This document shows, piece by piece, positions 32,347 through 46,600 of a stretch of DNA of 64,000 bases (position 1 is the stretch's first letter; every line of letters begins with the position of its first letter). The stretch comes from Apostichopus japonicus. Its lineage: Eukaryota > Echinodermata > Holothuroidea > Aspidochirotida > Stichopodidae. The notes under the pieces are model-generated. The model searched no databases, had not been told where the DNA came from, and worked only from the letters and a program-made list of their open reading frames with translations. Location of the stretch: assembly GCF_037975245.1 (NCBI RefSeq), contig NC_092569.1, forward strand, positions 2,147,501 through 2,211,500. Direction: 5' to 3'. The position numbers and the translations under genes are program-made.

Positions 32347-33684
32347 CAGGGGCGTATCCAGGGGGGGCGCAACAGGCGCGCGCCCCCCCCTATTGGCCGT
32401 CACCAAAAAAAAAAAAAAGTTTAGGAAAAAAAAAAAAAATTGATGAAGACCTTTATGTGAGATGTCGGTGATCGCTCAACCCCCCCCCCTCCCGTATGCT
32501 TTATTTTTTGTTTGCCAAAAAAAGGTTCTGGCGAAGTTCGGCGGCATAATAGTTTTAGAAACATAGATGGTAATTGTGTTTGTATTATCACTATAAACAC
32601 TAAGTGACATGCCAGCCATACTAAATTGTGCATTTTGTGTCCATATTTACTGGAAATGTTGCTTATTATTAAGGTCGAAAAATGGATCACATATGGCCAT
32701 GGGCGGCGATCCTGGGTGGAGGGGGGATATATCCCCCCATGAAAATGGGTGGAGGGGATGTAATGCACCATATCCCCCCCCCCACCAAATGCCAGGGATA
32801 AGAATATTTTCATGCCTACATTTATGCATCTTCGTTAATGTACGGCTCTTTTTTAGCTTCATTTCTCGCCTACCATAAACGCAGTGCGATCTTTTCAAAT
32901 AAAGCGTCTTTATAAAGCAAAAATAGTTGACTGTAGGCTTCATTGGCCCTATAACAACAAAATGTATTATTGCGCCCACGGTATTGATATAGTACATATA
33001 TGCACCCTCATAGTATTCATATAGGCCCTATAGTAGGCCTACACACGTACATGTTCCCTCGAACAGCTGAGAATCTCATGTAACCAGGGTAATGCTTAAT
33101 ACACGTTTCACCTGGATGCCCTAGCAATCGGTACCTAGGAATGTCACTATGTGTAATTGTGTATTGCATGTGTATAGGCCTATAATAGCCTGCATGAGGC
33201 CATTTTCTTCATCGAATAATATAAAAGAGCTCTCGAACATTCTAACGTTGCGCCTGAAACAAGATTGACAGGGGCAATTTTCCCAAAATAACACCCGAAA
33301 TTAAAAAAAAAGTATTTTGGATCCTGATTATGAGATATTTCGGACATGACATCCCTATTTTAAAGTTGGGTATATGCCGCTTGGAAACCTCGGGAAGTGC
33401 CGTTTCCGGCCATCTAGAGGGTTTGTTAATCCCAAAATTTTCTTGTACGCTTCGCGCCAACCCATGGTGGCGCTACGCTTAGATAGTCAACAAGGTCATA
33501 TCCCCCCCCCCCCCCCACTCGGAAGTACTGATCGCCGCCCATGCATATGACACCATTTTGCATTTCAGCCCTTCTTCGAAAGCAAAAATTGTACACCCCT
33601 CCCCTTAGACCCATCCCCCAGGACGGCGATCATTCATGCCTGGCGCCCCCCCCCCCCTATTGGAAAATCCTGGATACGCCCCTG
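32347..33684. mobile_element. TIR transposon, about 1.34 kb, with a nested TIR element
   Basis: Perfect 16-base terminal inverted repeat CAGGGGCGTATCCAGG / CCTGGATACGCCCCTG. AGGTG directly flanks both ends (5-bp target duplication). A second inverted pair, CATGGGCGGCGATC (32698) and GATCGCCGCCCATG (ending near 33544), lies inside, so one element was probably inserted into another. No intact transposase found. Confidence 0.72.
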
Positions 33685-33968
33685 AGGTGGCAAACATAAC
33701 TTACACCGATTAATAAAAACATCTGTAAAAATCAAATAAAAACCCCTAACAGATCTGTTTAATAAATATGTGGTGAACATCAACCGGGAATGGCTGTATT
33801 TTATTTGCATTTTTTTTACCAGTCCTCTTTGCTTCTCAATGCTAGTTTTCTTTGGAGACGCCTGCAGGGCTACAATACCATTAAAATTATATTGCAATCC
33901 GGAAGGTAGAATGATTTAAAAAAAAAATTAATTTACAACTTAACCATGATTTCAAATACTCACCGAAA

Positions 33969-34027
33969 GTAGTACCCTGGTAAGCGTCCCTCTGTCCAGA
34001 ACCTCGGACAGCACGTTAAGGTACTAC
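33969..34027. repeat. Structured hairpin sequence
   Basis: GTAGTACC (33969-33976) pairs with GGTACTAC (34020-34027), and inside it CTGTCC (33992-33997) pairs with GGACAG (34006-34011). Role unknown; could be part of a SINE. Confidence 0.4.
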
Positions 34028-37000
34028 CACCCAGGGGCAGCACAGAAAATCAGAAAAAAAACCTTTGCAAACTATAGAAACTAATATCGTCTGGTCTACT
34101 TCACTCCCCTACCAGAGAGTTTATGACGTCTTGATGCATATGCATGAGCGAGTTTTATAGATTGTCAATACGAATATGGTCTGTACTAAACACCAACGCA
34201 ATCATGTGTACAATACTTTAGAGAACTAACACAGGTTTTTTCTTTTCGCGTGATCGGGCAAACTCGAGAGTGCATCTCTCTTTGATGAATACAAATAAAG
34301 TTGTAGGGTATATATTTTATAACTAGACGGACAAATTTGACTGAGGCAAGCCATATATGAGGAGTCAGGGATAACTTGTCACTTTAAATGATGCCAATAT
34401 CACTGAAGCGGAATTTCATTCAGTTGGGTGGAAAGAATAGCTTCAAATGTTCGCTGCCAAACAAAACGATTTTGGGAAAAAAATGACGGGCAAAAGGCTG
34501 GGAAACTGGGAACATCGGGAGTAGTAAAGCGGTGTTGACCGAACTTAAGTTTCTATATTTAATATCAACAGAAAAAGTCTCAAAACCTGCGGAATTTCTT
34601 TCCAAATTTTAAATCAAATTCAGTGAGGTGTGGGGCACGGGAGGGGGGGTAGGGGGAACGCCAGCCGAAATGTGCAACCAAATAGGATTTTGTTCCTAGG
34701 CCACAAGTTGCAGTTGAGAGGATGGAATAACCCACATCTCCGGCGGAGTTTAAGAACGAGCATTCCCCTCATTAGTCCCCCCTTCCCCCACACCACCCTT
34801 TTAACTCCCCTTCAGGGCCAACAGAGCACGCTTTTGACCACCCCAGCTCTATTTTGGCCTAACCCTTACGCAAATATTATCAAGAGTTTAGCCTCTGATG
34901 TCTTCGACCGAGCATTATTTTTCCTTTCGCAGATATTTGATTCGATTAATATATCAATCCATACGGTCTAGGAATAATTAATGTGAAGAATTCTAGCAAG
35001 TTAACCATATTATGAAACGGTCGTCAGTATTGCCCGAAACACATTTAACAGCCTCGCTTACCGAGCATTCTTCCTAGCGGAGATATTTTCAATTGTCGTA
35101 AATAACACACCTCATGGTCTCTGGGAAAAGCTTTAAAACAGGCTCAAATTGCACCCATCGACCCGACTGCGACCGAAGTGAATCTCACCGACTATACTCG
35201 TCGAGACAGTAGTGGCCAACTAGTCAAGTCGTCGTCGGATTGTAGGTTAGCCACTCACTAGCCCGACCCCGACTGCGACCAAGTGGACCTTTCGTCGCAG
35301 TCGCGTCGGGGCAATTAGCGCCGGCATTTTTTAATTTTTTTTTTATTATTGTCATCTTTAATGAGGGTAGTCCTGCTTTAGGATCTCAAGAACAATATCT
35401 TATGTAGTTATAAACAACATTTTATAGCCTATTTCTTCAACTTACGTTTCAAAATTTTCGTCAATACATGACGAACTTTCTTAAACCGACCCAGTTATTT
35501 CAAATTTGCGTCACTGCGCATGTGTTTCAACTGAATCTACCAGTATCGAAATCGCAAAACACTTGAAAGTGAAAAAAAAACAAATTTGTACTTTTGGGTT
35601 CAAATTCTGTCTAGTGAATATTTTATAACACATCATTGGTCGAATCAGGTTGTGTGAGATGAGATGTAACATATGGCAGGCCATTTGAGTCAAACAGTGA
35701 CTACATACTGTGGTCAATATAAAGTAAAAAGTGAAACGTCTACAATACCAATGTCATAAAATACCTCGTGAGATATATTCCAGTTTAAAAATTGGTAAAA
35801 ACTTTCTGTCTCTTTTTTTTGGGTAATGGGTGTGTGAGGGTGGGGCGGGATGGGGGGGGTTACTATAATAGTATGGCTCGCATGGCTCCTCTCACTACCA
35901 GTGCCACCATCAAAGAGTAATGGCTCGTAACTTTATGTAACCAGACAAGAGAATATTACAGGCTATTATAAAAAATCCAAATATTTAGTAATTGTCTAAT
36001 GAGTGTCACAAAATGTTTAAACTCTTGAACTGAAACTGCAGTTTAACCATAGAAACTTTAATGTGACGTCACCAGAACCCCGATGTGGTGCATGCATAAA
36101 GAGGGCGCTCTTTGAAGGAGAAGATAATACAATGATCAGAAAATTGAGGATATATATAAGAGATTGTAGATGGATACTGCATACACAGTTTCCAAGTTAC
36201 GATCTGCAGGCAGGTCTTTTGTATGCATGATGTGGGAGGACCCTCCCCTCTCCCCCACCCCAACCCCACCTTAACTGGTTTCATTTACAACATTTCTGAT
36301 TCTGAAGTACAGACTATGTGTGTGATAAGTATGTTAACCTTTTACAAAATACAGGTTGACAGGCTGCCTGCTACATAAGTTCTTTCACATTTCTAAAAGT
36401 ACACATAACAATTAAGTCTTCTTTACACAGTCTCCATACCAGTTATAATAAGTGGAATCAAGGAAGCTTGAAATGTGGCCTGCTGCTTGGGTAACCTCGT
36501 ACAGCGTTAGTTATAGGTAACAAACCACACTTGATTAAATCATACAAAGAAAAGTGTGCTGCACAGAATAATGATAGCAAAGCAAAGGGGAAAAAAAACA
36601 AATAAATTAAATTTTAGTCAGCATTTATTCATTTCTATACTAGTATGATAACGTTCACAGTAGTTACCATAGCTTAGACTATGTTTCATGTTTGGCTAAT
36701 TTTAACCGACGACTATACCATTGGCAAAGTCATGGGAGGTACTACACCCTTCCATATTTTTGGCCGGAAGGCCTCCTCCGATATTGCCGGAAAAGAAATA
36801 TTTTTAGAATGGCTCCTGGTTCCCTTAAAGTTTTATATGAAGTCATTCCCAAGACAAAACTGTTCAAAATGATACCATACTCATGTCAGTTTCGCAGCCA
36901 AACCAATTTGTCATCTAAAACATTGTTTCCATATCCTTAGCTATGTGCTTCACATTTACATGTGCTTAACAAACTTTTTAATATATGTTGGGGTTAAAAA

Positions 37001-37520
37001 AAGGACTGTGGAGGCTCTTGAACATCAATATATGCTCCTTAACCCCGCCTCCTTCCAGAATCGTAGCCCCAGAATTCTGAGTAAGAGGGGCACCAGCAAT
37101 TTAAGGAGGGGCATCATATTCATGTCCTGTAATTTCTGCAGCTCTTGTACATATGATTGTGACTCAAATGTGGAGGGGAGGGGGGAGTAGTCTGTATGGA
37201 GGGGCACACCCCCCTGTGCTCTGGCCTGGCTGCTGGCCCTCCCCATCCAATTCCGCAGCTTTCAGGATCCAATTCTGCCTATTGCAATAATATATTGCAT
37301 ACAAATTTTAAATATCAACACCCTCATCTCTTTAACTTGGGTATAATTGGGTACATATATCCCATACTTCATATATACAAGATGATAGTCAAACGTTACA
37401 TATAGGGCCTATTAGTCACCTTTTTTCCCCATTGTCTCTTGTGAAATGTCATGTTGCATTATGACATCATCTCATGAATATGCAACAGTTTATTTGATCA
37501 CCAATAATAATATTCGTCCA

Positions 37521-37622
37521 TTATCTTATCTGGTGTTGGGCGCCATCTAATAGGTTTGTTTTATGATCGGCTGGGTTGGCTCTAGCTTCGTAAGCAGTAA
37601 TGACAATGGCATCACGTTGAGC
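37521..37622 (-). CDS. PITHD1: PITHD1 coding exon 6 and stop
   Basis: Encodes AQRDAIVITAYEARANPADH, then a 13-residue divergent tail and TAA. A polyadenylation-type AATAAA on the minus strand lies about 30 bases past the stop (37489-37494), so the 3' UTR may be very short. Confidence 0.93.
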   Translation of the reverse strand, partial: AQRDAIVITAYEARANPADHKTNLLDGAQHQIR

Positions 37623-40600
37623 CTGTCAAAAATATGAAAGTAAAAATATGTGTAAAAAAAAAAGGAAAAAGAAAATGGAGCAATAACAGATGAGTCATAG
37701 TATCACCAAGATATGAAATGGTCTTCCGAGAAGAAACAAATCCAGAACAAGAAGAAAAAAAAGTTAAAAAAGGAATAAAAACAGACTGAAGATGAGCTAA
37801 GGCTGATAGATGGCAGTATTGCCCTATTAATATTGTAGATTACAGCCCATCTAGGATACCTACATGCATATGTGACATGTGGGTGCTCGGTCAATATACT
37901 GATGCTCAGAGAATAAGCCTGGGAACAGGAAACCATTTCATTGGCATAGAAAAGTTTACATTTAATTAAAAGAACAAATGGCAAGAACAGTTCAGCCCTA
38001 CCCCCAACGTAGAACTTTGGCGTGATATTGTCATTAACTTCTAAATTATAATCGTCAGGTTCTGTCAATTTCTTTGTTAATAAGACAAAACGCTGAAAGG
38101 AGGCACACATCTCTGCCACAGTGTAATGTTTACTTCGATTGGGGTGGGGGGGAGGGGGGAGGGAGGGAGAGAGGGAATGCAGGTGGACCCTACTGCTGTT
38201 GGATACGTTCCTTATCCTACTGTCTACTGATATGTAGCCAATGTGACCGACCATTTCTCTTCAAAACTACAAGTAAACTACTACTAACCTGCATGAACTC
38301 TCCCCTTAAACCAATGTAAAAGACCTTTGTAGATTCGGCTCCAAAATTCCTCGGAAATAAAATCGATAAATGGTACACGCTGTTGAATTTAGCGACTCTG
38401 ATGGGGAACAAAGAAAGAGAAAAAAAACGTTACAAGCTTGCTTTGTTTTTTGCATCATAAATATTTCCTTTACTAATTTTTATTTTATTTTACAGTATTT
38501 AAGCTAAACTCTCCACTGCCTGACATATGTACATTACTCATTAACAGATGCAGCAGTGGTAAATCCTGCTTGAGGTGCAGTAAAACCATATCCTTCATGT
38601 CAGGAAATGTACAGAACCCAAAACCGTCTTGAACAGCATCAAAATATAAAGAGACAAGGCATAGAGACACAGGCATTTCCCTAACAGATGGTAACATGTG
38701 AAAGAAAAAAACCCAATTATAAGTCAACACGGGGAGAGAAAAATGAATTGACTTCAGACAGGGTTTGGATGTGGGGAAGGGGAGTCTTGGTATCACCCAC
38801 CCAAAGGGAAGACCATCTGTGACAGAGTCGACATGGTTCACAAGTGCTTTAAATATGTTATTCGAATTTTTTTTTTTTATATAGTGCTTTATACCAGCAA
38901 TAGGTCTCAAAGTGCTTTACAGACGTTATATTATCCCTGGTCAATGATAACCTGTCCAAGAAACAATCCCTTCAAGTGGCTGCAGTTATACACTGCGCCC
39001 AATGACAAGTTACCTCACAGGTACCCATTTAACCCCTGAATGGAGAGAGGCAATTGAGATAAAGCATCCAGCCCAAGGGCACTACTTTATGAACTAGGTG
39101 GGAATCGAACCAGCAATCCTTGGATCACAAGTCCGATGCCTTACCCAATTGTCCACCATGCTCTCATGTCTCTTAATAGATCATCGTACTGCATAATTCC
39201 GCTGTCATTTGCGGGTGGTGGAAAAACGGGAAGGGACCGAAGATGGTGCATATTCAGTGTATATTCCCCTTTAAGCCCAACCCTTCACCCCTTCCCCTGG
39301 GCAGGGCCTGGATGCTTACTTGACATTATAATCAATTTCACCCGTCCTGTCCGGCTGCATCTCAAATTCCTGATCTGCTTGTAAACTGGTTTCATCGAAC
39401 GTCATGTGAGGTCGGTTCTTGTACCTGGAAGAAGATACAATGTTACATGGAATACGATATAACCATCATAGCCGACAAGAAAGAGGGGTGGAGGAAGGAG
39501 AGAGAAGGGGCAAGGGAGAGGAAGGAAAGGTGAAATTAAACACACAAAAAATCAGAAATGGTGGAAATGAATGAAGTATCGGAAACAGTCTGATATTAGA
39601 AATTTTTTTTTTATTATTTTTTTTATAAAATCGAGATTTACCAAGACTGATGTGAGAAAGGACTAAAAATAAAGCACAATGACCTTAATGAACCGGCAAT
39701 GAAAACTAAATAAAATAAGAAAATGTAAAAGTCCGAAAAAAAAATTGCTTATCAATGGTTACTCATGATATCTGGTCAGCAAGTATCCCGCAGAACAAAT
39801 AATATCTCTAAAGAAAACTTACAATTTCATAGCTGATGGATGTGTGTCATCTTCTCCTCCAATAACCACGATACCCTTCAGCTTAACGTTACCAGTAAAC
39901 CTACAAAAATAGAAAGAAAAAAATGAATGGAACAAGTATCAGTTTCAGTCAGTATAACTTAACTTATAAACGACCAAGCTCCAGAAATGATTTGAGTAGC
40001 CCCTTCCGTGGTTGGTCAAGCTGTACTTCGGTGTCGAATTTTTCCATAATCAGATGCCACGGCCCGTGGTCCAAATGGCACCTTTATTCTACCATAATTG
40101 TGAACAGGAACGATGAAATAAGTCAGCAACCGTGAACCTCCGGAGGCAACTTTGGCTGGCCAGATTTTTGTGATTATTTCTAGCCTCTTTAACACAGGGT
40201 TGGGGTTATTGGTGTGGGCGAGTGTTAGAGGGGCAATGTCAAGCTAACTAGGAAATCATTTGTCACCATAAGTTTCAAGTGTATCAGGAAAGCCATAGTA
40301 ACCCGATTTCTACCCCCTCCCATGTCCTTCGGGGAAATAAGATGTTTATCCTCTGTGATAATCGTTATGACAGCTCTTCTTACACACATTATAGTAGACA
40401 CATTCTTAAACGGCGCCATCACTTTACCCTTCCTCTCAAAACTGGCGGAATCAAAGGAGATACGATCCTCGTGTGTCAAGTGGATGCTAACTTCAGTTTT
40501 GTTCACGTTCGAAGCGGCAATTTAAGAAAGTGTAAGTAACTGTGAAAACATGAGTACAACCACTAGTGTTTCAATAGTTTGCTCGAATAAAATGTACCTC

Positions 40601-43600
40601 AAATGACGTTTAAATGAGAGCGAAATGATTTACAAGTTAACCGATACCAATCCTCAGCGGTTTTCCCAATTCGATCCCTGACCTCGTAAGCATTAGCGTT
40701 ATGTACTGGTTGCACGACATCAACACACAGTAACCTAGCTATAGATCCGTATTCACTATCATACTGCACACGGCTGGCTAGTACTATGATAGTTTCTGAC
40801 ACTTGAATAAAAGAAGTTCTTGATATTGTTTCTGCAGTACTTTGGGTTTGGTTAGCTTTTATTACAGCATGGTAAAGTATGCCACACTGAAGTTAACTGG
40901 CAACAAACTTAAGCCAACCTTGCCTTAGGGAAGTCGATTGATGATGTATTGTAAGCTAATTCTTCAAAACTTCTTCCTATGTTGCATATCAATTTGCTTT
41001 TCCAGTCTCCAGCTAAATTTTATATGGTTATATACAGTATTTGGGTGATGGGGAACACTACATTACTGAACAACTTCTTGACACTGAGTACAAACATAAC
41101 TGAATTCTTCTTGAATCTGTAGTCTACAATTTTCACTTCTCTGTCTTAAATTTATTTTGTGTAAAAGTCAGAGGCCTGATGTTTCGGTCCTAGCAGGATC
41201 TTCTTCAGCCTCTGAAGAAGATCCTGCTAGGATCGAAACGTCAGGCCCCCTTACTTTTACACATTCTCTTACACAGGCTCTTGAGTGGATAAGCAGTTTG
41301 CTAATGTCAGTGTTTATAAGTTTATTTTAAATTTATTTTGAAACTTCTTTCTTCACAGCCTAGAACAGACTTTCCCACTTGTCATCAATTTTGTACACAA
41401 AAGGCTTACTTACTTTCCAAATTTAAAACTTGAATACTGTCAACTTTGAAGTTCAAAAATGGCTGAGCCAAACTCAGAGGCTACTTCTATTAAGGATCCA
41501 ACATCAACAATACCTCCAGAAATGATTCCTCTCTTGGCTGAGATAGAAGCTAGCACAGAGGCTGGTAAATTCATAACGTTGACCGTTCCCATTGAAAACG
41601 AATCAAAGCCTACCGTCTCGACGGAACAATCTAGTCCCGGGAAGTCGCCCCATGAGGGACGTTACAGAAAACAGAAGCTTCACAGCTCTTCAAAATCACG
41701 AGTCAAAAGGAAAAAGATGGAGATTTACGTCAGGCAGAGCAAAAAGTTCATCTACGTGGGCAATCAGGTGAAACGATGGGATCAATACAGGAAAGAACTG
41801 AGAATCAAAAATGATGAGGAATTTGCTAAGCTTCTACTGGATGGGTAAGTGTTAAATTGATGCTAAATGCCAGTGGCACAATATATGGTGTTTTGGTTGT
41901 TTCTTTTGGGGTGGGGGAAGGGGGGGTTTTGAGCTTTTTGCATCACAACCCTAGGCAAGAATATATTGAAGATTTGAAGTTTGGTGAAAATTTTATGATT
42001 GTATCTGAAAATAGCACAGTTAATGACATAGTGACAATTAAGCTTAATTGTCTCCTCTCTCCCTCCCCTCCACTCCCTCCCTCCCCCACCCTTCCCCCTT
42101 CCCCCAGTAGGACAAAAAGAATTTCTGCACAAAAGAAGATAATGATCTCTGTGGAAACATGATATCATTGTATAAAGATGTGACAGTTTTCTCTTCTAAC
42201 TAATCACATTTTATCATGGAGAACTTACACAAAAGGTTATAGAAGGTACAGTAAAGATAAGGTTTCAAAATAATTAAAAAGACTACCACCTGTGATCCAT
42301 TTCCATGCAGTAATGAATGATTTTATCTGGTAAACTACCAAAACAAGTTATCTTTGCAGACAGACATACTTATTGTACCAGGAGGAACAAGATTTTGCAA
42401 TGGGATATTTTTAAAATAAATAAAACTGTTAGCAAACTGCTTATCCACTAAACAGCCTGTGTAGGAGAATGTGTTAAAGTAAGTTGGCCTGACGTTTTGA
42501 TCCTAGCAGGATCTTCTTCAAAGGCTAAATGACCAGAGGTATATTTTTAAGTTAGAACTGTCAGTGTAGTGTGAGCAAGTTTTTGGTCAACTTTATATAT
42601 TAGTCAAATTTTCTGACCTTTGAAATATTCCTTCAACTACAGTACTAGCCCTCTATTGTAGGAAATTTTGCAATTATATTGGAGCAATTTTTTCCAACAT
42701 CAAGATCAAATTTGAAATCTCTGCCAACATGAAAGCAATGGTACCTTGTAAAGCTGGATTTGATAGAGCGTGCAGCTACAGAAACTTGAATGAAATCAAA
42801 CCACCAGCATAATACTGCTTCCAACCTCCCTGCACTTCAATGTTTCTTTTACTGTACAGTGTACAATCAAAAGAGCACTTTTCTTTTTGGTCGATACTAA
42901 TTACTGTATGTTCATGCCATTTTTCTCATCAGATTTCGGAAGTACACCAAGGTAGTTCAGCTGGTGGTGGGACCAACCTTTGGGTACCCCGAATCGGTTT
43001 TAGGGGAGGACAATAGTCACAGCCTCCATCCTTTAAAGAAAGTTGATGATGAAAACATGAGTGACAGGTAAATACCTTTCCCCCCCCCCCTCTTTTTTGG
43101 TGGACTAACATCTGTGGTAACGGGATTCACAGCAATTTGGAAGCAGAAGAGTTTTTGTATTGCAAACTTGATATTTAGATTTTTGGTTATTGTTATGACA
43201 TATATTCACACATATATACACCCATACATGCACATACAGGGATATTCCAGAGGTTAAAGGTTAAAAATTGCTTATAACTGCTGGAAAATGTCTGCATCTG
43301 TCGGGCAAAACCACATGGTCATAGTATTTTGTTTGACGGAAAGATTAACTTTTATAAAATTTGGTGATATTTTGTAAATGGCATCTGGCAACAGAAGAGT
43401 ACTACATATGTTGTCATCACAGCAATACAGCTTTAATATTTTAACCTTATGCACAGACTAAAGCATTATTTCTTACAAATAATTTACATTTTGATGAAAA
43501 TTTTTGATACAGAGAATCTTGACAGCTATGATGGAAATATCTCAAATGTATTAGTTTTCAATCATACAAGATGATTATAATAAGAATGTAAAGCATTCTA

Positions 43601-46600
43601 ATAACTCTGTTACGACATCAAAAATTACCAAAGTCCTGTGATCCGTTCCATGAAAGAATCCAGCATTTTAGCCAGCCAAAAGTGGGTCCATTCAATAAGC
43701 CCTATCTTTGAGTAAGGGACAAGATATATCAAGATTTGGTTTTAACTAAAAGGGTGTGAAATAATTTCCTTTTACATATTTATTATATGTGTTACATTAT
43801 CTGACATCAGAACACCCCCTTTAATATGACTCGATGCTCATCTTTGATTATTTTAATCTTTTTTCCCTTTTAATTCAGTGACGATCTAACCGACTACGTG
43901 GACACAGTGAGAGAGGGTATAGAATCAAAGGAGGAGGGTGCAGAAGATGGAGGCGGAGAAGATGAAAGTGAAATCACTGGCATGGAGGAGGATGATCTGA
44001 CTCAGGAGGGTGAAAATAATACTACAGATCAGCAACCAGAGGAGGATAAAAAGGATTGAAAAGAAAACTTCAAAAGAGACATTTTGTTTGACTTCTTTAA
44101 AGTGATTAACTTTTTTAAGTTGGGTATGGGGAATTCGTCAATGTAGAGTGTGTTTTCCTGCTGTTTGAACTTAAAGTAAAGGTGAATTTGAATAGATGGG
44201 GCTTGGTCATTTGTGGTGAATGCCTAGATAGTGAGCACTAACAGTAACATATATAGAAAGAGACTGCATGCAATTTACAAGAATTGACACTGACGGTCCT
44301 GATTGGTTGGTTTGGAAAATCTCCAATGTGTGTGATACAAGATAAACAAATCGCCAATTGGAGTGAGTAGAGATATTCAATATTCAACTAAGAATACCAA
44401 CTGAGTAAACTATTGATTTCCATTTCCAAGACTTCAATCCATGTTCATTTGACTCTTTTTTTTTGTTTGGGTTTTAGTCACAGAGACAAGTTTTCTTTCA
44501 AGAATTGAAAATGTTTCACTTTTAATAGATTCTTTGAAAGGTCCTGTGAATATTCAATCCATTTATTCAATAAATTCTTGACCCAATTTGACAAATTATT
44601 ACCATATTTAGCCTGTTTGGTTTGGGATGGTGAAGGAAATGAGAAGACTATGTGAGGACTTAACAAAAATTTACTTATCATCAACTTTCCTGCTTAAATT
44701 ACGGAAATTTCCTCTGAGATGGTTCTCCCCATCTTTATGGCGCTATGCAGGAGGTATTACATCATCAACGTCTCAAAGAATGAAAAATGTCATCATAAGC
44801 TAGGGCTTATTTGGTAACAATTTAATTTATTATTTACTTCTCATGATGAGTTTTATGATAACTTTTAAGAAAACCGATGTAAAATCACACATACTTACGG
44901 AATATTGAAAAGGAGTTCTACATCATCATCGTCACTTTCAACAAACTGGGTAGAAAGAAATGTACATTTTGTTTATTTGTTGAGTTTTGTTTTATTTTTA
45001 CTCATTTCTCTTTATGAAATAACCAAGGAATATCAATAAAAAAGATGTGTACATACAAATTTCTGTTGGTCTTGTGTCTACATAAATAACCTAATTCTAC
45101 ATAAATTACCAAAATTCTTCTGATTGCTTATCACATAACTTTCGGCAAAAATACGGATGCAAAAAGAGGAGACTTGTTCAACTGATAACTCTAACAGTAT
45201 ATCTCATAAAAGGTACATATCTACCCCCTTCGCTCACCTCTCCCTCCAAACTATAAATTTGAAAAGGTCCATGCACAATATTTAATGAGCACCAGTAAAA
45301 GAAAAGACACTACCCAAGTAAAACAAGTACTGAGTGACTGTTAGTATTTGCAAGCTCACAGAGAAGGGGTTCATCCTTGGTTTCAAATAAATGGATAGAA
45401 AGTGGTACAGGTATCCTGTACATAAATGGTGACTCCTTACCTGTTGTAATGCACAATGCATTAGCTCTCATTAATAATCTAATGACATTAGAGAAGACAC
45501 AAACCAAGTGAAGAACAATTCACCCAAAAAGCTAAGAAAAATCTTGCTGGATTTTTGAGATATCTTAGCTATAATGTTGTGTCCAAGAGCTGTCAATTTG
45601 TAAATCTGTGATGTCATAAGTGCCTCTAGGATTTGAAACAGTTTACTTTCTCGTTGTGTTTCCTTTTCATATTTACTAGGTACCTTTGTAGAATGTTAAC
45701 ATGAATGTTGACACTGACTCAAATGCCTGTCATTAGATCATGTAAAGAGCTTCAACAAAATTACAGATTGATCATTTGCTAATCCATCCCCATTACAGAA
45801 AAGAAACCTTGAGGTGAAAGCAAGGAAGGAAAAATTAAAGCAAACTTGGTGCAATGATGTCATGTTTAGAGTAAGTAAGTAAGTAAGTAAAACTTTATTG
45901 CTCCAAATAAGGAAATTAGTGTCTCGCACATAAAAGTTCAAAACAGTACAAAAATATATGAGCATAGGAAAATAAATCAGGATATATACAGATGGAGATT
46001 AAAGAATGAGAATGATAAACAGTAAGACAAGGACAAGATAAAAGATTATTGCAACAGCCTAGCGACGTAAGTTGACATTGAAAAGTTTGATTGCACGGGG
46101 AGTGAACGAGTTACTATAGCGATTAGTTCTCGTGTACGGCTGGTCTCAGTCTGCCACTGCCTCTGTTAATTACAGTACATTGTCATTAAGATAACAGTGA
46201 AGGGGGTGGCAACAGTCATTCCAAACTGAATCTAGCTTTGTTTGAAGCAGTGACTGGTACACCGAGTCGACTGTATGCTGTTGACCTCCAATGACTCCCC
46301 CAGCTTTTCTAATTATATGATCGATACGGTCCTTCTCGACTTTAGTGACATTCCCACCCCAACATATAATACAGTATCTCCAAACTCCGCAAATAATAGA
46401 ATTATAAAACATTTGAATTATATCGGTACGTACGTTGAATATTGACAACTTTCTAAGGCAATATAACCTGGTATTTAACTTCTTTACTAGGGCATCCATG
46501 TGACCATCCCATGTTAAGCTATTGTTGAGGTGAATACCCAAATACTTGTAGGAGTGAACCCTTTCAACTTCTTTACCCTTGATCATGACTGGAGGAGGTT

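Larger units (their letters stand above)
30560..37520. other. Intergenic transposon island between RNF144 and PITHD1
   Basis: Holds the 31.6 kb and 32.3 kb TIR elements, several C- or G-runs of 10-17 bases (30863, 31081, 31630, 31870, 32480, 33501, 33647) and a hairpin at 33969-34027. It also holds a CpG-rich patch (35155-35330). No gene supported. Confidence 0.55.

Noticed and set aside
37703-38254. 183-codon minus-strand open frame
   Set aside because: Lies between PITHD1 exons 5 and 6, has a phenylalanine-rich low-complexity end, and no family features; intronic chance frame.
40225-40802. Two minus-strand frames (about 93 and 67 codons) that look mildly protein-like
   Set aside because: In PITHD1 intron 2, no family resemblance, no consistent splice partner; both strands are open at 40279-40539.
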